Assembly (NCBI GenBank): GCA_012522875.1
Contig: JAAYJP010000156.1
Location: 1 to 9,974 of the forward strand
DNA: 9,974 nt
Origin: Clostridiales bacterium
Lineage (GTDB): Bacteria; Bacillota; Clostridia; Christensenellales; Aristaeellaceae
Direction of reading: 5' to 3'
The position numbers and the translations under genes were made by a program. Positions 1 through 6,852 of the stretch are shown here, one piece after another; position 1 is the stretch's first letter; each line of letters starts with the position of its first letter. The notes under the pieces are model-generated. The model had not been told where the DNA came from and did not search any database. It saw only the letters and a list, made by a program, of their open reading frames with translations.

Positions 1-369
1 CTCTGCCAGGCCCTCTTGATGGGGGAGAAGATGGAGCGTTTCCATGTGCTGGCGCTGGACAAAAAAGGGAAGCTGTTGGGCCATAGCTGTGTATCCTCCG
101 GGGACGACGGAGAGACGGCTGTCTACCCCCGGATTATCGTCCAGGTACTCCTGCGCTTTGGGGCAGGCGCCTGTGTCCTTGCGCACAACCACCCTTCTGG
201 GGAGCTCAGGCCCAGCCAGGCAGACATCAGGCTGACAAAAGCGCTGGCTCAAATGATACAGCCCCTTGACATCACGCTCAGCGATCATGTGATTGTGGGC
301 GGGGACGAGGTTTTCAGCTTTGCCCGGGAAGGGCTTTTATCACAGGATTTTGTGGGGGAACATGGCTAA
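1..369 (+). CDS. radC: RadC-like JAB/MPN-domain protein, 5' end cut by window
   Basis: The reading frame is open from base 1, so the N-terminal part, normally a helix-hairpin-helix region in RadC, lies outside the window. The 122 visible residues are the MPN/JAMM domain. The zinc-binding signature HNHPSG is at visible residues 62-67, and the third ligand Asp75 has the exact H-x-H-x10-D spacing. Glu12 in the ERFHVLALD strand is the likely JAMM acid. The later DHVIVG and SF-x-REG-L elements also fit RadC. The usual VHPRE stretch reads VYPRI here, so this is a divergent member of the type often annotated simply as JAB domain protein. The family is common in bacteria. Its role in DNA repair is disputed, and a metalloprotease or de-conjugating activity has never been firmly shown. 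The stop overlaps the start of the next gene, suggesting co-transcription. Family confidence is high; function is unknown. Confidence 0.88.
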   Translation, partial: LCQALLMGEKMERFHVLALDKKGKLLGHSCVSSGDDGETAVYPRIIVQVLLRFGAGACVLAHNHPSGELRPSQADIRLTKALAQMIQPLDITLSDHVIVGGDEVFSFAREGLLSQDFVGEHG

Positions 370-970
370 GAGAGCAAGAAGCGGGTGTTTTGGCTTGATT
401 ATGAAACTCATCACCACTCTGATACTGCTGGGCGCATTGGCCTTTGCTGTGCTGTTTGGCCTTTTGATTTTCAGGGAGAACACCATCCCCAGGCCTGGGC
501 CTGCGGACGCGATGATTGTGCTGGGCGCACAGGTGAACCCCGACGGCACGCCCAGCGTGCAGTTGGAGTGGCGGCTGTCGGCGGCCCTTGATGTCTACAA
601 ACTGAAGCGTACGCCCATTGTCGTGACTGGTGCCCAGGGGGTTGATGAACCCAGGACGGAGGCCTCCGCAATGAAGGAATGGCTCACGGTCCGCGGGGTG
701 CTCCCCCAGGACATCAGGATGGACGAAACCTCCATGAATACCAGGGAAAATATCGAAAACGCCATGCGATACATGCCTGGTGTAAAGGATGTACTGATTG
801 TCACCAGCGACTACCACCTGCCACGGGCCATGCAGGTCGCCCGGGACCAGGGGCTTAACCCTTCAGGCATTGGCAGCCCCATCAAGCAGGAGTATTGGTG
901 GAAGAACCATTTCCGGGAAACCCTGGCCTGGGGCAAGTATTATCTTCAGAAATTCATTCCGGTCCCGTAA
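362..970 (+). CDS. DUF218 (YdcF/SanA-like) membrane-anchored protein
   Basis: This is a 202-residue protein with a basic N-terminus (MAKRAR), one membrane segment at about residues 11-36, and then a DUF218 domain probably outside the membrane. The DUF218 landmarks are visible: the VLGAQV strand at 53-58, Arg71, the VVTG strand at 87-90, Glu100 in TEASAM, GV at 112-113, the Ser124/Thr127/Asn130 cluster, and TSDYHLPRA at 148-156 with His152 and Arg155. Members such as SanA are linked to envelope barrier function, and YdcF binds S-adenosylmethionine; neither role can be assigned here. I chose the ATG at 362, which overlaps the upstream stop (ATGGCTAA) and follows a GGGGGA sequence at short spacing. 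An in-frame ATG at 401 would shorten the basic tail before the membrane segment. The gene ends inside the 3' end of the opposing asparaginase gene. Confidence 0.85.
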   Translation: MAKRARSGCFGLIMKLITTLILLGALAFAVLFGLLIFRENTIPRPGPADAMIVLGAQVNPDGTPSVQLEWRLSAALDVYKLKRTPIVVTGAQGVDEPRTEASAMKEWLTVRGVLPQDIRMDETSMNTRENIENAMRYMPGVKDVLIVTSDYHLPRAMQVARDQGLNPSGIGSPIKQEYWWKNHFRETLAWGKYYLQKFIPVP

Positions 971-1946
971 ACATCTCGTGGCTTAAGCACTGGGTCAGGA
1001 GCCCACGGCGCTCTTTGATATCCCCCAATGCCCACATGAGTTTGGTTACTGCGGCTTCGGTTGTCATGTCATGCGCCCCGTAAATGTTGTTTTCCACAAA
1101 ACCACGGCCGACTTCATAGATGGTGAAGTCGGCCTTTTCGTACAGGCACTGGGTGGTCACCAGCGTGATGATCCCGGCGCGGCTGAGTGCATGGAGTTTC
1201 TCAATGAGATTGCGCCTGATGTAGTGAAGACCGCCCAGGCCAAAAGCCTCAAGCACAAGACCCCGGTATCCGGCCTTTTGAATGTGGCTAAAAATTTCGG
1301 GGTCGGTTCCCGGCATCATTTTAAGCAGGAACACCCGTGCATCGATTTCAAGCGGATTAACGAGTTCGCGCTCTTCAGGAGCCGGCTCATCTCGCAGGTG
1401 CAGGCCGTCCGCATCAAAACGGCCTAACGGAGGCGCGTTGATGGAGTCAAAGGCATCAAAACCCAGGGTGCGCATCTTCACCGCCCGGGTGCCGTGGATC
1501 ACCTTGTGGTGAAAGGAGATGTACACACCAGGGCGGGCGGAGGCGGCCATGGCAAAGGCTTCCCGAAGGTTCCCCGGCGCGTCTGAATAGGGGTGGCGCA
1601 GGGGCAATTGGCTCCCGGTGAGTACCACAGGGATTTTTAGCCCCAGCAGCATGAAACTGAGCGCTGAAGCCGTGTAAGCCATGGTGTCGGTGCCGTGGGT
1701 AATGACGATACCGTTGCTGCTGGCCTCGTGCTCCTTCACAGCCTGGGCCAGCTGACGCCATTCCTCAGGTTGTATGTTGCTGGAGTCCAGCATGAACACA
1801 TCCCTGGCGCTGATGTCCGCCCGCTCCATAAGGCTGGGCATGAAAGCCAGGATGCCATCAGCACGGGTCAGGGGCATCAGGCCCTCCGAGGTTTCAAGGC
1901 TGGCGATGGTGCCGCCGGTGGCAAGCAGCGTGATGCGTGGCAACAT
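954..1946 (-). CDS. ansA: L-asparaginase, type I (cytoplasmic)
   Basis: This 330-residue protein hydrolyses L-asparagine to aspartate and ammonia. It is close in length to E. coli AnsA (about 338). Catalytic elements are in order: ATGGTIAS at 9-16 with nucleophile Thr13, HGTDTM at 84-89 with the Thr86-Asp87 pair, and Lys157 in GTRAVKMRT, matching Thr12, Thr89-Asp90 and Lys162 of E. coli AnsB. TGSQLPL at 110-116 and the C-terminal half with TTQC at 264-267 fit the type I family. There is no signal peptide, so it should be cytoplasmic. The opening LPRITLLATGGTIAS resembles mature type II enzymes, but the rest favours type I. A frame extension to 2000 exists, but AAGGAGA with 5-base spacing fixes the ATG at 1946. 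It is the last gene of the minus-strand block, 75 bases after the transglutaminase-like gene, and overlaps the DUF218 gene by 17 bases tail to tail. A 2-pyrrolidone or glutamine-directed specificity cannot be excluded. Confidence 0.93.
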   Translation of the reverse strand: MLPRITLLATGGTIASLETSEGLMPLTRADGILAFMPSLMERADISARDVFMLDSSNIQPEEWRQLAQAVKEHEASSNGIVITHGTDTMAYTASALSFMLLGLKIPVVLTGSQLPLRHPYSDAPGNLREAFAMAASARPGVYISFHHKVIHGTRAVKMRTLGFDAFDSINAPPLGRFDADGLHLRDEPAPEERELVNPLEIDARVFLLKMMPGTDPEIFSHIQKAGYRGLVLEAFGLGGLHYIRRNLIEKLHALSRAGIITLVTTQCLYEKADFTIYEVGRGFVENNIYGAHDMTTEAAVTKLMWALGDIKERRGLLTQCLSHEMFTGPE

Positions 1947-2021
1947 GCTAATCTCCTTCAGGTTTAGCGGTTTTTGGGACAACAAAAAGATAACACGCAC
2001 CGTGGACTGGAGTAAGACCTG
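1947..2021 (-). other. Spacer between transglutaminase-like gene and ansA
   Basis: This 75-base gap is the longest within the distal part of the block. I see no stem followed by a U-run, so no intrinsic terminator. A possible extended -10 (TGTTATCTT, minus strand, about 1986-1994) exists but has no convincing -35 box, so a separate ansA promoter is only a weak possibility. An ACTGGA/TCCAGT inverted repeat with a 14-base loop spans the upstream stop codon, but it is too short to interpret. Confidence 0.35.
1952..1958 (-). promoter_or_regulatory. Ribosome binding site of ansA
   Basis: On the minus strand the sequence reads AAGGAGA, followed by five bases and ATG. It selects the start at 1946 over upstream in-frame codons. 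Confidence 0.85.
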
Positions 2022-3398
2022 CTAATCCAGTGGCAGTTCTTCCCAATAAAGGCATTCCCGCCTCGTGGTGTATTCATCATCCTGAAGCGCACGGTTTTCC
2101 GTTTCCGCCTCACCGCTTTGGTTGTCATAGGGGTCGTTCCTGGGATGGCGGCGGGGCGGATCAAAGGCCTGTTGAAAGTCGCTGTTGGCCACCATGCGCC
2201 AGGGCTCAAGGTTTCCAAAATAGAAATTCCAACGGTCCAGGTGCCCCTCCCTGATAGCAGATCCGCCAAACGAGCCGTCCGCGTACAGCCAGCCGTATGG
2301 CGCCACATAAAACCGGGCCCAGTCATGGCTGTAGAGATGCCCGGGCCGTGCAAACCAGCCGGCTTGCCATTGGGCCGGGATGCCCTTGGCGCGGCACAGG
2401 GCGATGAAGAGGAGCGCATGCATACCGCAGTCCCCCCGTAGGCCTGTGCCAAAATACTCCGGGATGCTGGCCACGGACCGGTAGGCCCTGACATAGCGGT
2501 AAACCGCGTTTTTCGTGATATGGTCATAAAAAGCCCGGGCAATTATCAGGGGATTGGTTTCCTCTCCAGCCAATTCCTCCGCCAGCAGCCGGATAAACGG
2601 AGTGAGGGCTATCTGGGGCAGCAGTTCTGTGGTATCGAATGAGGGTTGGCCAGCCACTGCTTTATGCGGATCAGGCGAGGCATATCGCGCGTCAATTTCG
2701 TATTCAAACTCCGCCGAAAAGCATGTCCCAGGCGTATAAACCTCCTCAAAGTAGGCGGTGCGCTGAGGGTGGGTATCAGGGGCTACGTGCTTTGCCGTGG
2801 GTTCTGTAAGGACAGCGCCCAAGGGCAGGCTCTGGGCTGTCCGGACAGGCAACGGCAGATGCACGCGCAGGATTTCCCCGGGACGCAGTGCTCCTTCCTT
2901 TGGTGTGAGGGTAATCCTCATCCGGTAGCGCAGGCGCATGCCACCCTTTTCTTTCATCCTTTTTATGATGCCATCCAATGCCTGGGAGTTCTCTGCTTTG
3001 GCTTGGAGGGCTGCTTCATCCAAGATTCTGTTGTTCATATCAGGGCGGGTTTTGATGAGGCTGGCTACACAGTCGTCTTTGTATCTTACCTGCCCGTCCA
3101 CATAGATCCAGTCCAATGTGCCATCATCCCTCAGGGACTCCATCTCTTCAAAGCCAATGTCCCTCACCTTAGCCTGAAGCCTCAGGAGAGCATCCTCTGG
3201 TGTGTACGGATAGGCCGTTTTCAGGTCGCGGTTCATCAGGTGTTGGAATTTCAGACGTTTCTTCATCAACTCAGTCACACGGGGATCAGCGATCCTCAGG
3301 GCGATCAGCCTTTCGGCTCGGTCAAAATCCCCATAGTCCACCAGCCGGCGAATATCCTCCGGCAGCGGGCAAGCCAGAAAATCGAGGTATTCTTTCAT
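2022..3398 (-). CDS. Transglutaminase-like cysteine enzyme, cytoplasmic
   Basis: This 458-residue protein has a transglutaminase-core domain at about residues 280-385. The expected catalytic triad is visible: Cys324 in GLRGDCGMHALL, His358 in LYSHDWARFY and Asp374 in LYADGSF. Upstream, residues about 156-240 look like the beta-rich N-terminal domain that often precedes such cores (RYRMRITL, ILRVHLPLPV, FSAEFEYEID). Residues 1-150 are charged and largely helical, and I do not recognise them. There is no signal peptide or membrane segment, so it should act in the cytoplasm. In bacteria this fold mostly covers proteases, amidases and peptide hydrolases rather than protein cross-linkers. It follows oppF by 19 bases, so it is probably co-expressed with the peptide transporter and may act on imported peptides; that is inference. 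The start at 3398 is set by CAGGAGG with 5-base spacing; an in-frame extension to 3452 would lie inside oppF. Confidence 0.85.
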   Translation of the reverse strand: MKEYLDFLACPLPEDIRRLVDYGDFDRAERLIALRIADPRVTELMKKRLKFQHLMNRDLKTAYPYTPEDALLRLQAKVRDIGFEEMESLRDDGTLDWIYVDGQVRYKDDCVASLIKTRPDMNNRILDEAALQAKAENSQALDGIIKRMKEKGGMRLRYRMRITLTPKEGALRPGEILRVHLPLPVRTAQSLPLGAVLTEPTAKHVAPDTHPQRTAYFEEVYTPGTCFSAEFEYEIDARYASPDPHKAVAGQPSFDTTELLPQIALTPFIRLLAEELAGEETNPLIIARAFYDHITKNAVYRYVRAYRSVASIPEYFGTGLRGDCGMHALLFIALCRAKGIPAQWQAGWFARPGHLYSHDWARFYVAPYGWLYADGSFGGSAIREGHLDRWNFYFGNLEPWRMVANSDFQQAFDPPRRHPRNDPYDNQSGEAETENRALQDDEYTTRRECLYWEELPLD

Positions 3399-3403
3399 CA
3401 GTG

Positions 3404-3410
3404 CCTCCTG
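3404..3410 (-). promoter_or_regulatory. Ribosome binding site of the transglutaminase-like gene
   Basis: The minus strand reads CAGGAGG, then five bases, then ATG at 3398. It lies in the 19-base gap after the oppF stop and decides the start. Confidence 0.85.
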
Positions 3411-3417
3411 CGCGCAA

Positions 3418-4383
3418 TCATTTGTCGATAACCGGGGGGATGCCCATATCAAGACGGCACTTCAGGTAACTGTCAAACTCCTTCCGGTTTCCCAGAACGA
3501 AGTGCCCTGGCCAGATCTCGCGCCAGACGGGCGGGTCCACGCTGTATTCGTGCATATTTTCATCATAGGTGAGCACCGTCTTGTTCCGCTCATACGCGGG
3601 ATTCGGCATGGGAATGGCTGAAAGAAGCAGCTGTGTGTAGGGGTGCAGCGGGCAGAGGAAAAGTTCCTCCGTTGCGGCCAGTTCCACCAGCACCCCCTTA
3701 TGGATAACGGCAATGCGGTCGCATATGAAACGCATAACGGACAGATCGTGGGAGATGAAAAGATAGGTCAGCCCGCGCTTTTTCTGAAGCTGGCTTAAAA
3801 GGTTTAGCACCTGGGCGCGGATGGACACGTCAAGGGCGGAAATTGGTTCATCAGCAATGATGAACTCCGGGTGCATAATCAACGCCCTCGCGATGCCAAT
3901 GCGCTGCCGCTGGCCACCGGAGAACTCATGGGGGAAGCGGCTGGCGAACTCGTGAAGCAGTCCCACATCCAGAAGTGCTTCGCGCACCTTTTCCTCCCGC
4001 TGGACGGCGGAGAGTCCTTTCTCTGTGGCGTACAGGCCTTCGGCCACAATATAACCAACTTTTGCCCGCTCGTTCAGCGACGCCATGGGGTCCTGGAAAA
4101 TCATCTGAATTTCCCGGGTTACCTGGCGGTCCAGATCCCGGCTGATATTGCCGCTGATGCGCTGCCCTTTGTAAATAACCTGCCCGCCGGAGGCGGGATA
4201 GACCCGGATGATGGCACGGCCGATGGAGGTTTTGCCGCTGCCGGATTCACCCACCAGGCCGAAGGTTTCACCCCTGGCAATGTCGAAACTGACGCCATCC
4301 ACCGCATAAAAGCGCTTGCGCCTCTCACCAAAGGCCACTTTCAGGCTCTCCACCCTAAGGAGAGGCTCGCGCTCACTGATCAT
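3418..4383 (-). CDS. oppF: Peptide ABC transporter ATP-binding protein, OppF type
   Basis: This is a 321-residue cytoplasmic ATPase that pairs with OppD to power peptide import. Walker A GESGSGKT is at 45-52, the Q-loop Gln is at 97 (IFQDP), the signature SGGQRQR is at 155-161, Walker B IIADEP ends at Glu179, ISALD forms the D-loop, and the H-loop His is at 212. MASLN after the Q-loop and HPYTQLLL at 247-254 are typical of the Opp/Dpp group. The C-terminal tail (about 265-321) has a WREIWPGHFVLGN stretch and lacks the cysteine-rich motif of classical OppF. The ATG lies in an 11-base overlap with the oppD stop (ATGATCAGTGA), preceded by AAGGAGGG at 4391-4398, which indicates translational coupling. 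Substrate class (oligopeptide, dipeptide, other) cannot be told from the ATPase alone. Confidence 0.93.
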   Translation of the reverse strand: MISEREPLLRVESLKVAFGERRKRFYAVDGVSFDIARGETFGLVGESGSGKTSIGRAIIRVYPASGGQVIYKGQRISGNISRDLDRQVTREIQMIFQDPMASLNERAKVGYIVAEGLYATEKGLSAVQREEKVREALLDVGLLHEFASRFPHEFSGGQRQRIGIARALIMHPEFIIADEPISALDVSIRAQVLNLLSQLQKKRGLTYLFISHDLSVMRFICDRIAVIHKGVLVELAATEELFLCPLHPYTQLLLSAIPMPNPAYERNKTVLTYDENMHEYSVDPPVWREIWPGHFVLGNRKEFDSYLKCRLDMGIPPVIDK

Positions 4384-5419
4384 ACAGGCTCCCTCCTTCC
4401 CGCCGGATGCGCGAGAGCACCGGGGGCGGCTTCACCTCCGGCGCCCGGGAGTCCAGGAGCCAGGAGCGGACCTTGTGGGTGGGGCTGACATCAAAATAGG
4501 GTGGGCGCTGAACAAAGTCAATTTTCAGCGCGTGGGGGTTCCTGGGAGCAAAGGCGTCCCCGTGTATGTCCTTAAACAGGCTGGGCGGCGTACCGCGGAT
4601 GGAGGACAGTTCCTCTCCCTTGATGCCTAACTGGGGAAGGGAGGACAGCAAGGCCCAGGTGTAGGGATGCCGGGGAGAATAGAAAACCTCTTCACTGGTT
4701 CCGATTTCAACGATGTCCCCGGCGTACATCACCGCGATGCGGTCGGCCACGTTTGCCACCACCCCCAGGTCATGGGTGATATAGACGCAGGTCAGATGGT
4801 ATTTTCTGACAAGATCGCGGATGAGGTTCAGGATTTGTGCCTGGATGGTAACATCAAGGGCAGTGGTGGGTTCATCACATATCAATACCTGGGGCTTGCA
4901 CGCGATCGCGATGGCAATGACCACCCGCTGGCGCATACCACCGGAAAACTGGTGGGGGTACTGCTTCATGCGGCGGGCTGGTTCTTCAATTCCCACATCC
5001 GCCAGGATTTCCTGAATCCGTTTTTTTGCGGCTTCGCCTTTCAAGCTCTGGTGCAGTTCCAGCGCTTCGCCGATCTGGCGGCCGATGGATTTGAGGGGAT
5101 TCAGGCTGGTCATGGGGTCCTGAAGCACCATAGCGATTTTCCGGCCACGAACCTTAAGCCAATCCTTTTCCTCATCGAAAGCGGCCAGATCCTTTCCTTC
5201 AAACAGGATGCTGCCCGAATCAATCCAGCCGTTGTTATCCAGCAGGCCCATAAAGGTTTTGGTCAGCACCGTTTTGCCGGAACCGCTTTCCCCAACAATG
5301 GCCAGGCTTTCGCTTTTATACACATCCAGGGACACGCCGCGGATGGCGTGCAGCATCTGGCCCCGGAGGCTGAACTTGACGTTGAGATCTTTGATGGACA
5401 GGACAACTTGTTCAGGCAT
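4373..5419 (-). CDS. oppD: Peptide ABC transporter ATP-binding protein, OppD type
   Basis: From the ATG at 5419 this is a 348-residue cytoplasmic ATPase. Walker A GESGSGKT is at 43-50, the Q-loop Gln at 100 (VLQDP), the signature SGGMRQR at 159-165, Walker B VLICDEP ends at Glu183, and the H-loop His is at 216. The C-terminal oligopeptide-type extension is present (IRGTPPSL, then GDAFAPRNPHALKID). The cysteines that occupy this motif in many OppD/DppD proteins are replaced by Asp288, Asn294 and Asp301. A GTG at 5452 overlapping the oppC stop would add 11 residues but has no ribosome binding site, whereas GGGAGA sits 5 bases before the ATG at 5419. The gene lies 29 bases after oppC and overlaps oppF by 11 bases. 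It should form a heterodimer with OppF. Confidence 0.93.
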   Translation of the reverse strand: MPEQVVLSIKDLNVKFSLRGQMLHAIRGVSLDVYKSESLAIVGESGSGKTVLTKTFMGLLDNNGWIDSGSILFEGKDLAAFDEEKDWLKVRGRKIAMVLQDPMTSLNPLKSIGRQIGEALELHQSLKGEAAKKRIQEILADVGIEEPARRMKQYPHQFSGGMRQRVVIAIAIACKPQVLICDEPTTALDVTIQAQILNLIRDLVRKYHLTCVYITHDLGVVANVADRIAVMYAGDIVEIGTSEEVFYSPRHPYTWALLSSLPQLGIKGEELSSIRGTPPSLFKDIHGDAFAPRNPHALKIDFVQRPPYFDVSPTHKVRSWLLDSRAPEVKPPPVLSRIRREGGSLYDQ

Positions 5420-5424
5420 GTCAT

Positions 5425-5430
5425 TCTCCC
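5425..5430 (-). promoter_or_regulatory. Ribosome binding site of oppD
   Basis: The minus strand reads GGGAGA, then five bases, then ATG at 5419. No comparable site precedes the alternative GTG at 5452, so this decides the start. Confidence 0.7.
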
Positions 5431-5448
5431 GATCGCGGCGCGGACTGA

Positions 5449-6852
5449 TCACAGATGGTTTCTGGGATCGGCTGAGTCTGCGAAGGCGTTACCGATGATG
5501 TAAAAGGACACTGTCACAATGGACAGCACGATGGTGGGGAAAATCAGCTGGTAGCTTTGGGATGTGGAAACCAGTTTGCGGCCCACGGTAATCAAGTTGC
5601 CAAGGGAGGGAATGCTCACCGGCAGCCCCAGGCCGATATAGGTGATGAAAACCTCGCTGCCGATGGCCCCGGGGACGGCCAGCGCCATGCGAAGCATGAT
5701 AACACTTACCAGGTAGGGCAGAAGGTTGCGGGTGATAATTCTGAATGTACCCGTGCCCAGGCAACGGGAAGCCAGATTATAGTCCCGGTCCCGGATAATC
5801 ACAATCTGGTTGCGGATAAACCTGGCCATTCCCACCCAGCCGGTGATACTCATGGCGAATATCAGGCTGCTGATTCCCGGCCGCAGGATATATGCCACCA
5901 GGATCAGCACGATGGTGGTGGGGATATTGTTGATAACATTGTAGATTTCTGTCATGATCCGGTCAAGCCGCCTGATATAACCCCAGACGACGCCCACAAA
6001 TATGCCCACAGCGGCCTCTGCCAGGGCCACCACAAATCCAATGAAAAGCGAAGTGCGGGTGCCGGACCAAACCATGCTCCACAGGTCCTGACCGGCGATA
6101 TTGGTGCCAAAGAGGAAGGGCGCTTCGGTGGGCAGGATGCGCAGTTCCGCTTCCGTTGCGAGCTCTGCCGTGATGCCGTCCTTGCCAATCTCAAGGGCGT
6201 CTTTTTTAATGAACAACTCGTCTCCCTGGTAGGTCAGGTCTTCAGGGGACAAAAACAGCTGGACGGGGAAATTGGCCCGGGAAGAGTAAGGCACCTTCTC
6301 CGGATTATCCGGGAGCTTCAGGTTTGTGGTGAAGTCATTGCGCACATAGCCAGTCTGTCCGTTGAAGGATGCCTCCACCCACTCTCCCAGGTAACCCGTG
6401 ACCGAAAACTCGCTGCGGGCGCGGATGGTGGTGACTACATTGCTCACAGCGGCCCACTCCTCATTTTCCCAAGGGGTGATGGCAAGCTTTGTCCCGGCGG
6501 GCGCTGTACGGACAACACTGGAAAGCGAAGGCTGCACATTGCTCATCTGCATACCAGTGATGGGATGGTTGATTATCCGAGTTGCTTCATATTGGCCTGG
6601 CAAGAGCGGCTGGATAAAGGTGAATGCCACGAGGATCACCAACACCAACAGCAACGCTACCGCGCCTCTGTTTTTAAGAAACACCGACAGCGTGCTGCCC
6701 CAGTAGGAATATTGTGAAAAACCGGTCTTTTCAGCCAGGTCGGGATCGCTATTGGCAAATTCGAACAGCTCGCTTTCAGGCACTCCCAAATTCCTGACGG
6801 CGTCCGTAACCGCGTCCTCAGCCCTGCGGTTTTTGTGATCGAACAATCGCAT
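5449..6852 (-). CDS. oppC: Peptide ABC transporter permease, OppC type, with large extracytoplasmic insert
   Basis: This is a 467-residue inner-membrane permease, well beyond the roughly 300 residues usual for OppC/DppC. Residues 1-60 are cytoplasmic and end in the usual YWGSTLSVFLKNR lead-in, and TM1 is at about 63-82. The conserved pre-TM2 motif appears as FGTNIAGQDLW at 248-258, followed by TM segments near 266-290, 308-324, 326-342, 380-400 and 438-458. The EAA loop that docks the ATPases is at about 338-379 (WVGMARFIRNQ, then RDYNLASRCLG). The extra length is an insert of about 160 residues at 84-247, on the outer side by the standard topology. Its stretch at about 117-178, ending EWVEASFNGQTGYVRNDF, resembles a bacterial SH3 domain. 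The ATG at 6852 shares one base with the oppB stop (TGATG) and follows AAGGAAGGGG. Confidence 0.9.
   Translation of the reverse strand: MRLFDHKNRRAEDAVTDAVRNLGVPESELFEFANSDPDLAEKTGFSQYSYWGSTLSVFLKNRGAVALLLVLVILVAFTFIQPLLPGQYEATRIINHPITGMQMSNVQPSLSSVVRTAPAGTKLAITPWENEEWAAVSNVVTTIRARSEFSVTGYLGEWVEASFNGQTGYVRNDFTTNLKLPDNPEKVPYSSRANFPVQLFLSPEDLTYQGDELFIKKDALEIGKDGITAELATEAELRILPTEAPFLFGTNIAGQDLWSMVWSGTRTSLFIGFVVALAEAAVGIFVGVVWGYIRRLDRIMTEIYNVINNIPTTIVLILVAYILRPGISSLIFAMSITGWVGMARFIRNQIVIIRDRDYNLASRCLGTGTFRIITRNLLPYLVSVIMLRMALAVPGAIGSEVFITYIGLGLPVSIPSLGNLITVGRKLVSTSQSYQLIFPTIVLSIVTVSFYIIGNAFADSADPRNHL

Noticed and set aside
2646..3431. Plus-strand open frame (261 codons) opposite the transglutaminase-like gene
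   Set aside because: It is antisense, Cys- and His-rich, and without family features. The minus-strand gene has a clear triad and a strong ribosome binding site.
3871..4488. Plus-strand open frame (205 codons) spanning the oppF/oppD junction
   Set aside because: It is antisense to two confident ATPase genes and has no domain.
5420..5452. GTG at 5452 as the oppD start
   Set aside because: It has no ribosome binding site, whereas GGGAGA with 5-base spacing precedes the ATG at 5419. The added 11 residues are not typical of the family.
4667..5503. Plus-strand open frame (278 codons) opposite oppD
   Set aside because: It is antisense to an ATPase with every motif intact, and it has no ribosome binding site or recognisable domain.
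5557..6717. Long plus-strand open frame (386 codons) opposite oppC
   Set aside because: It lies entirely antisense to a well-conserved permease. Its translation is rich in His, Gln, Asp and Gly without any recognisable motif, as expected of a shadow frame.
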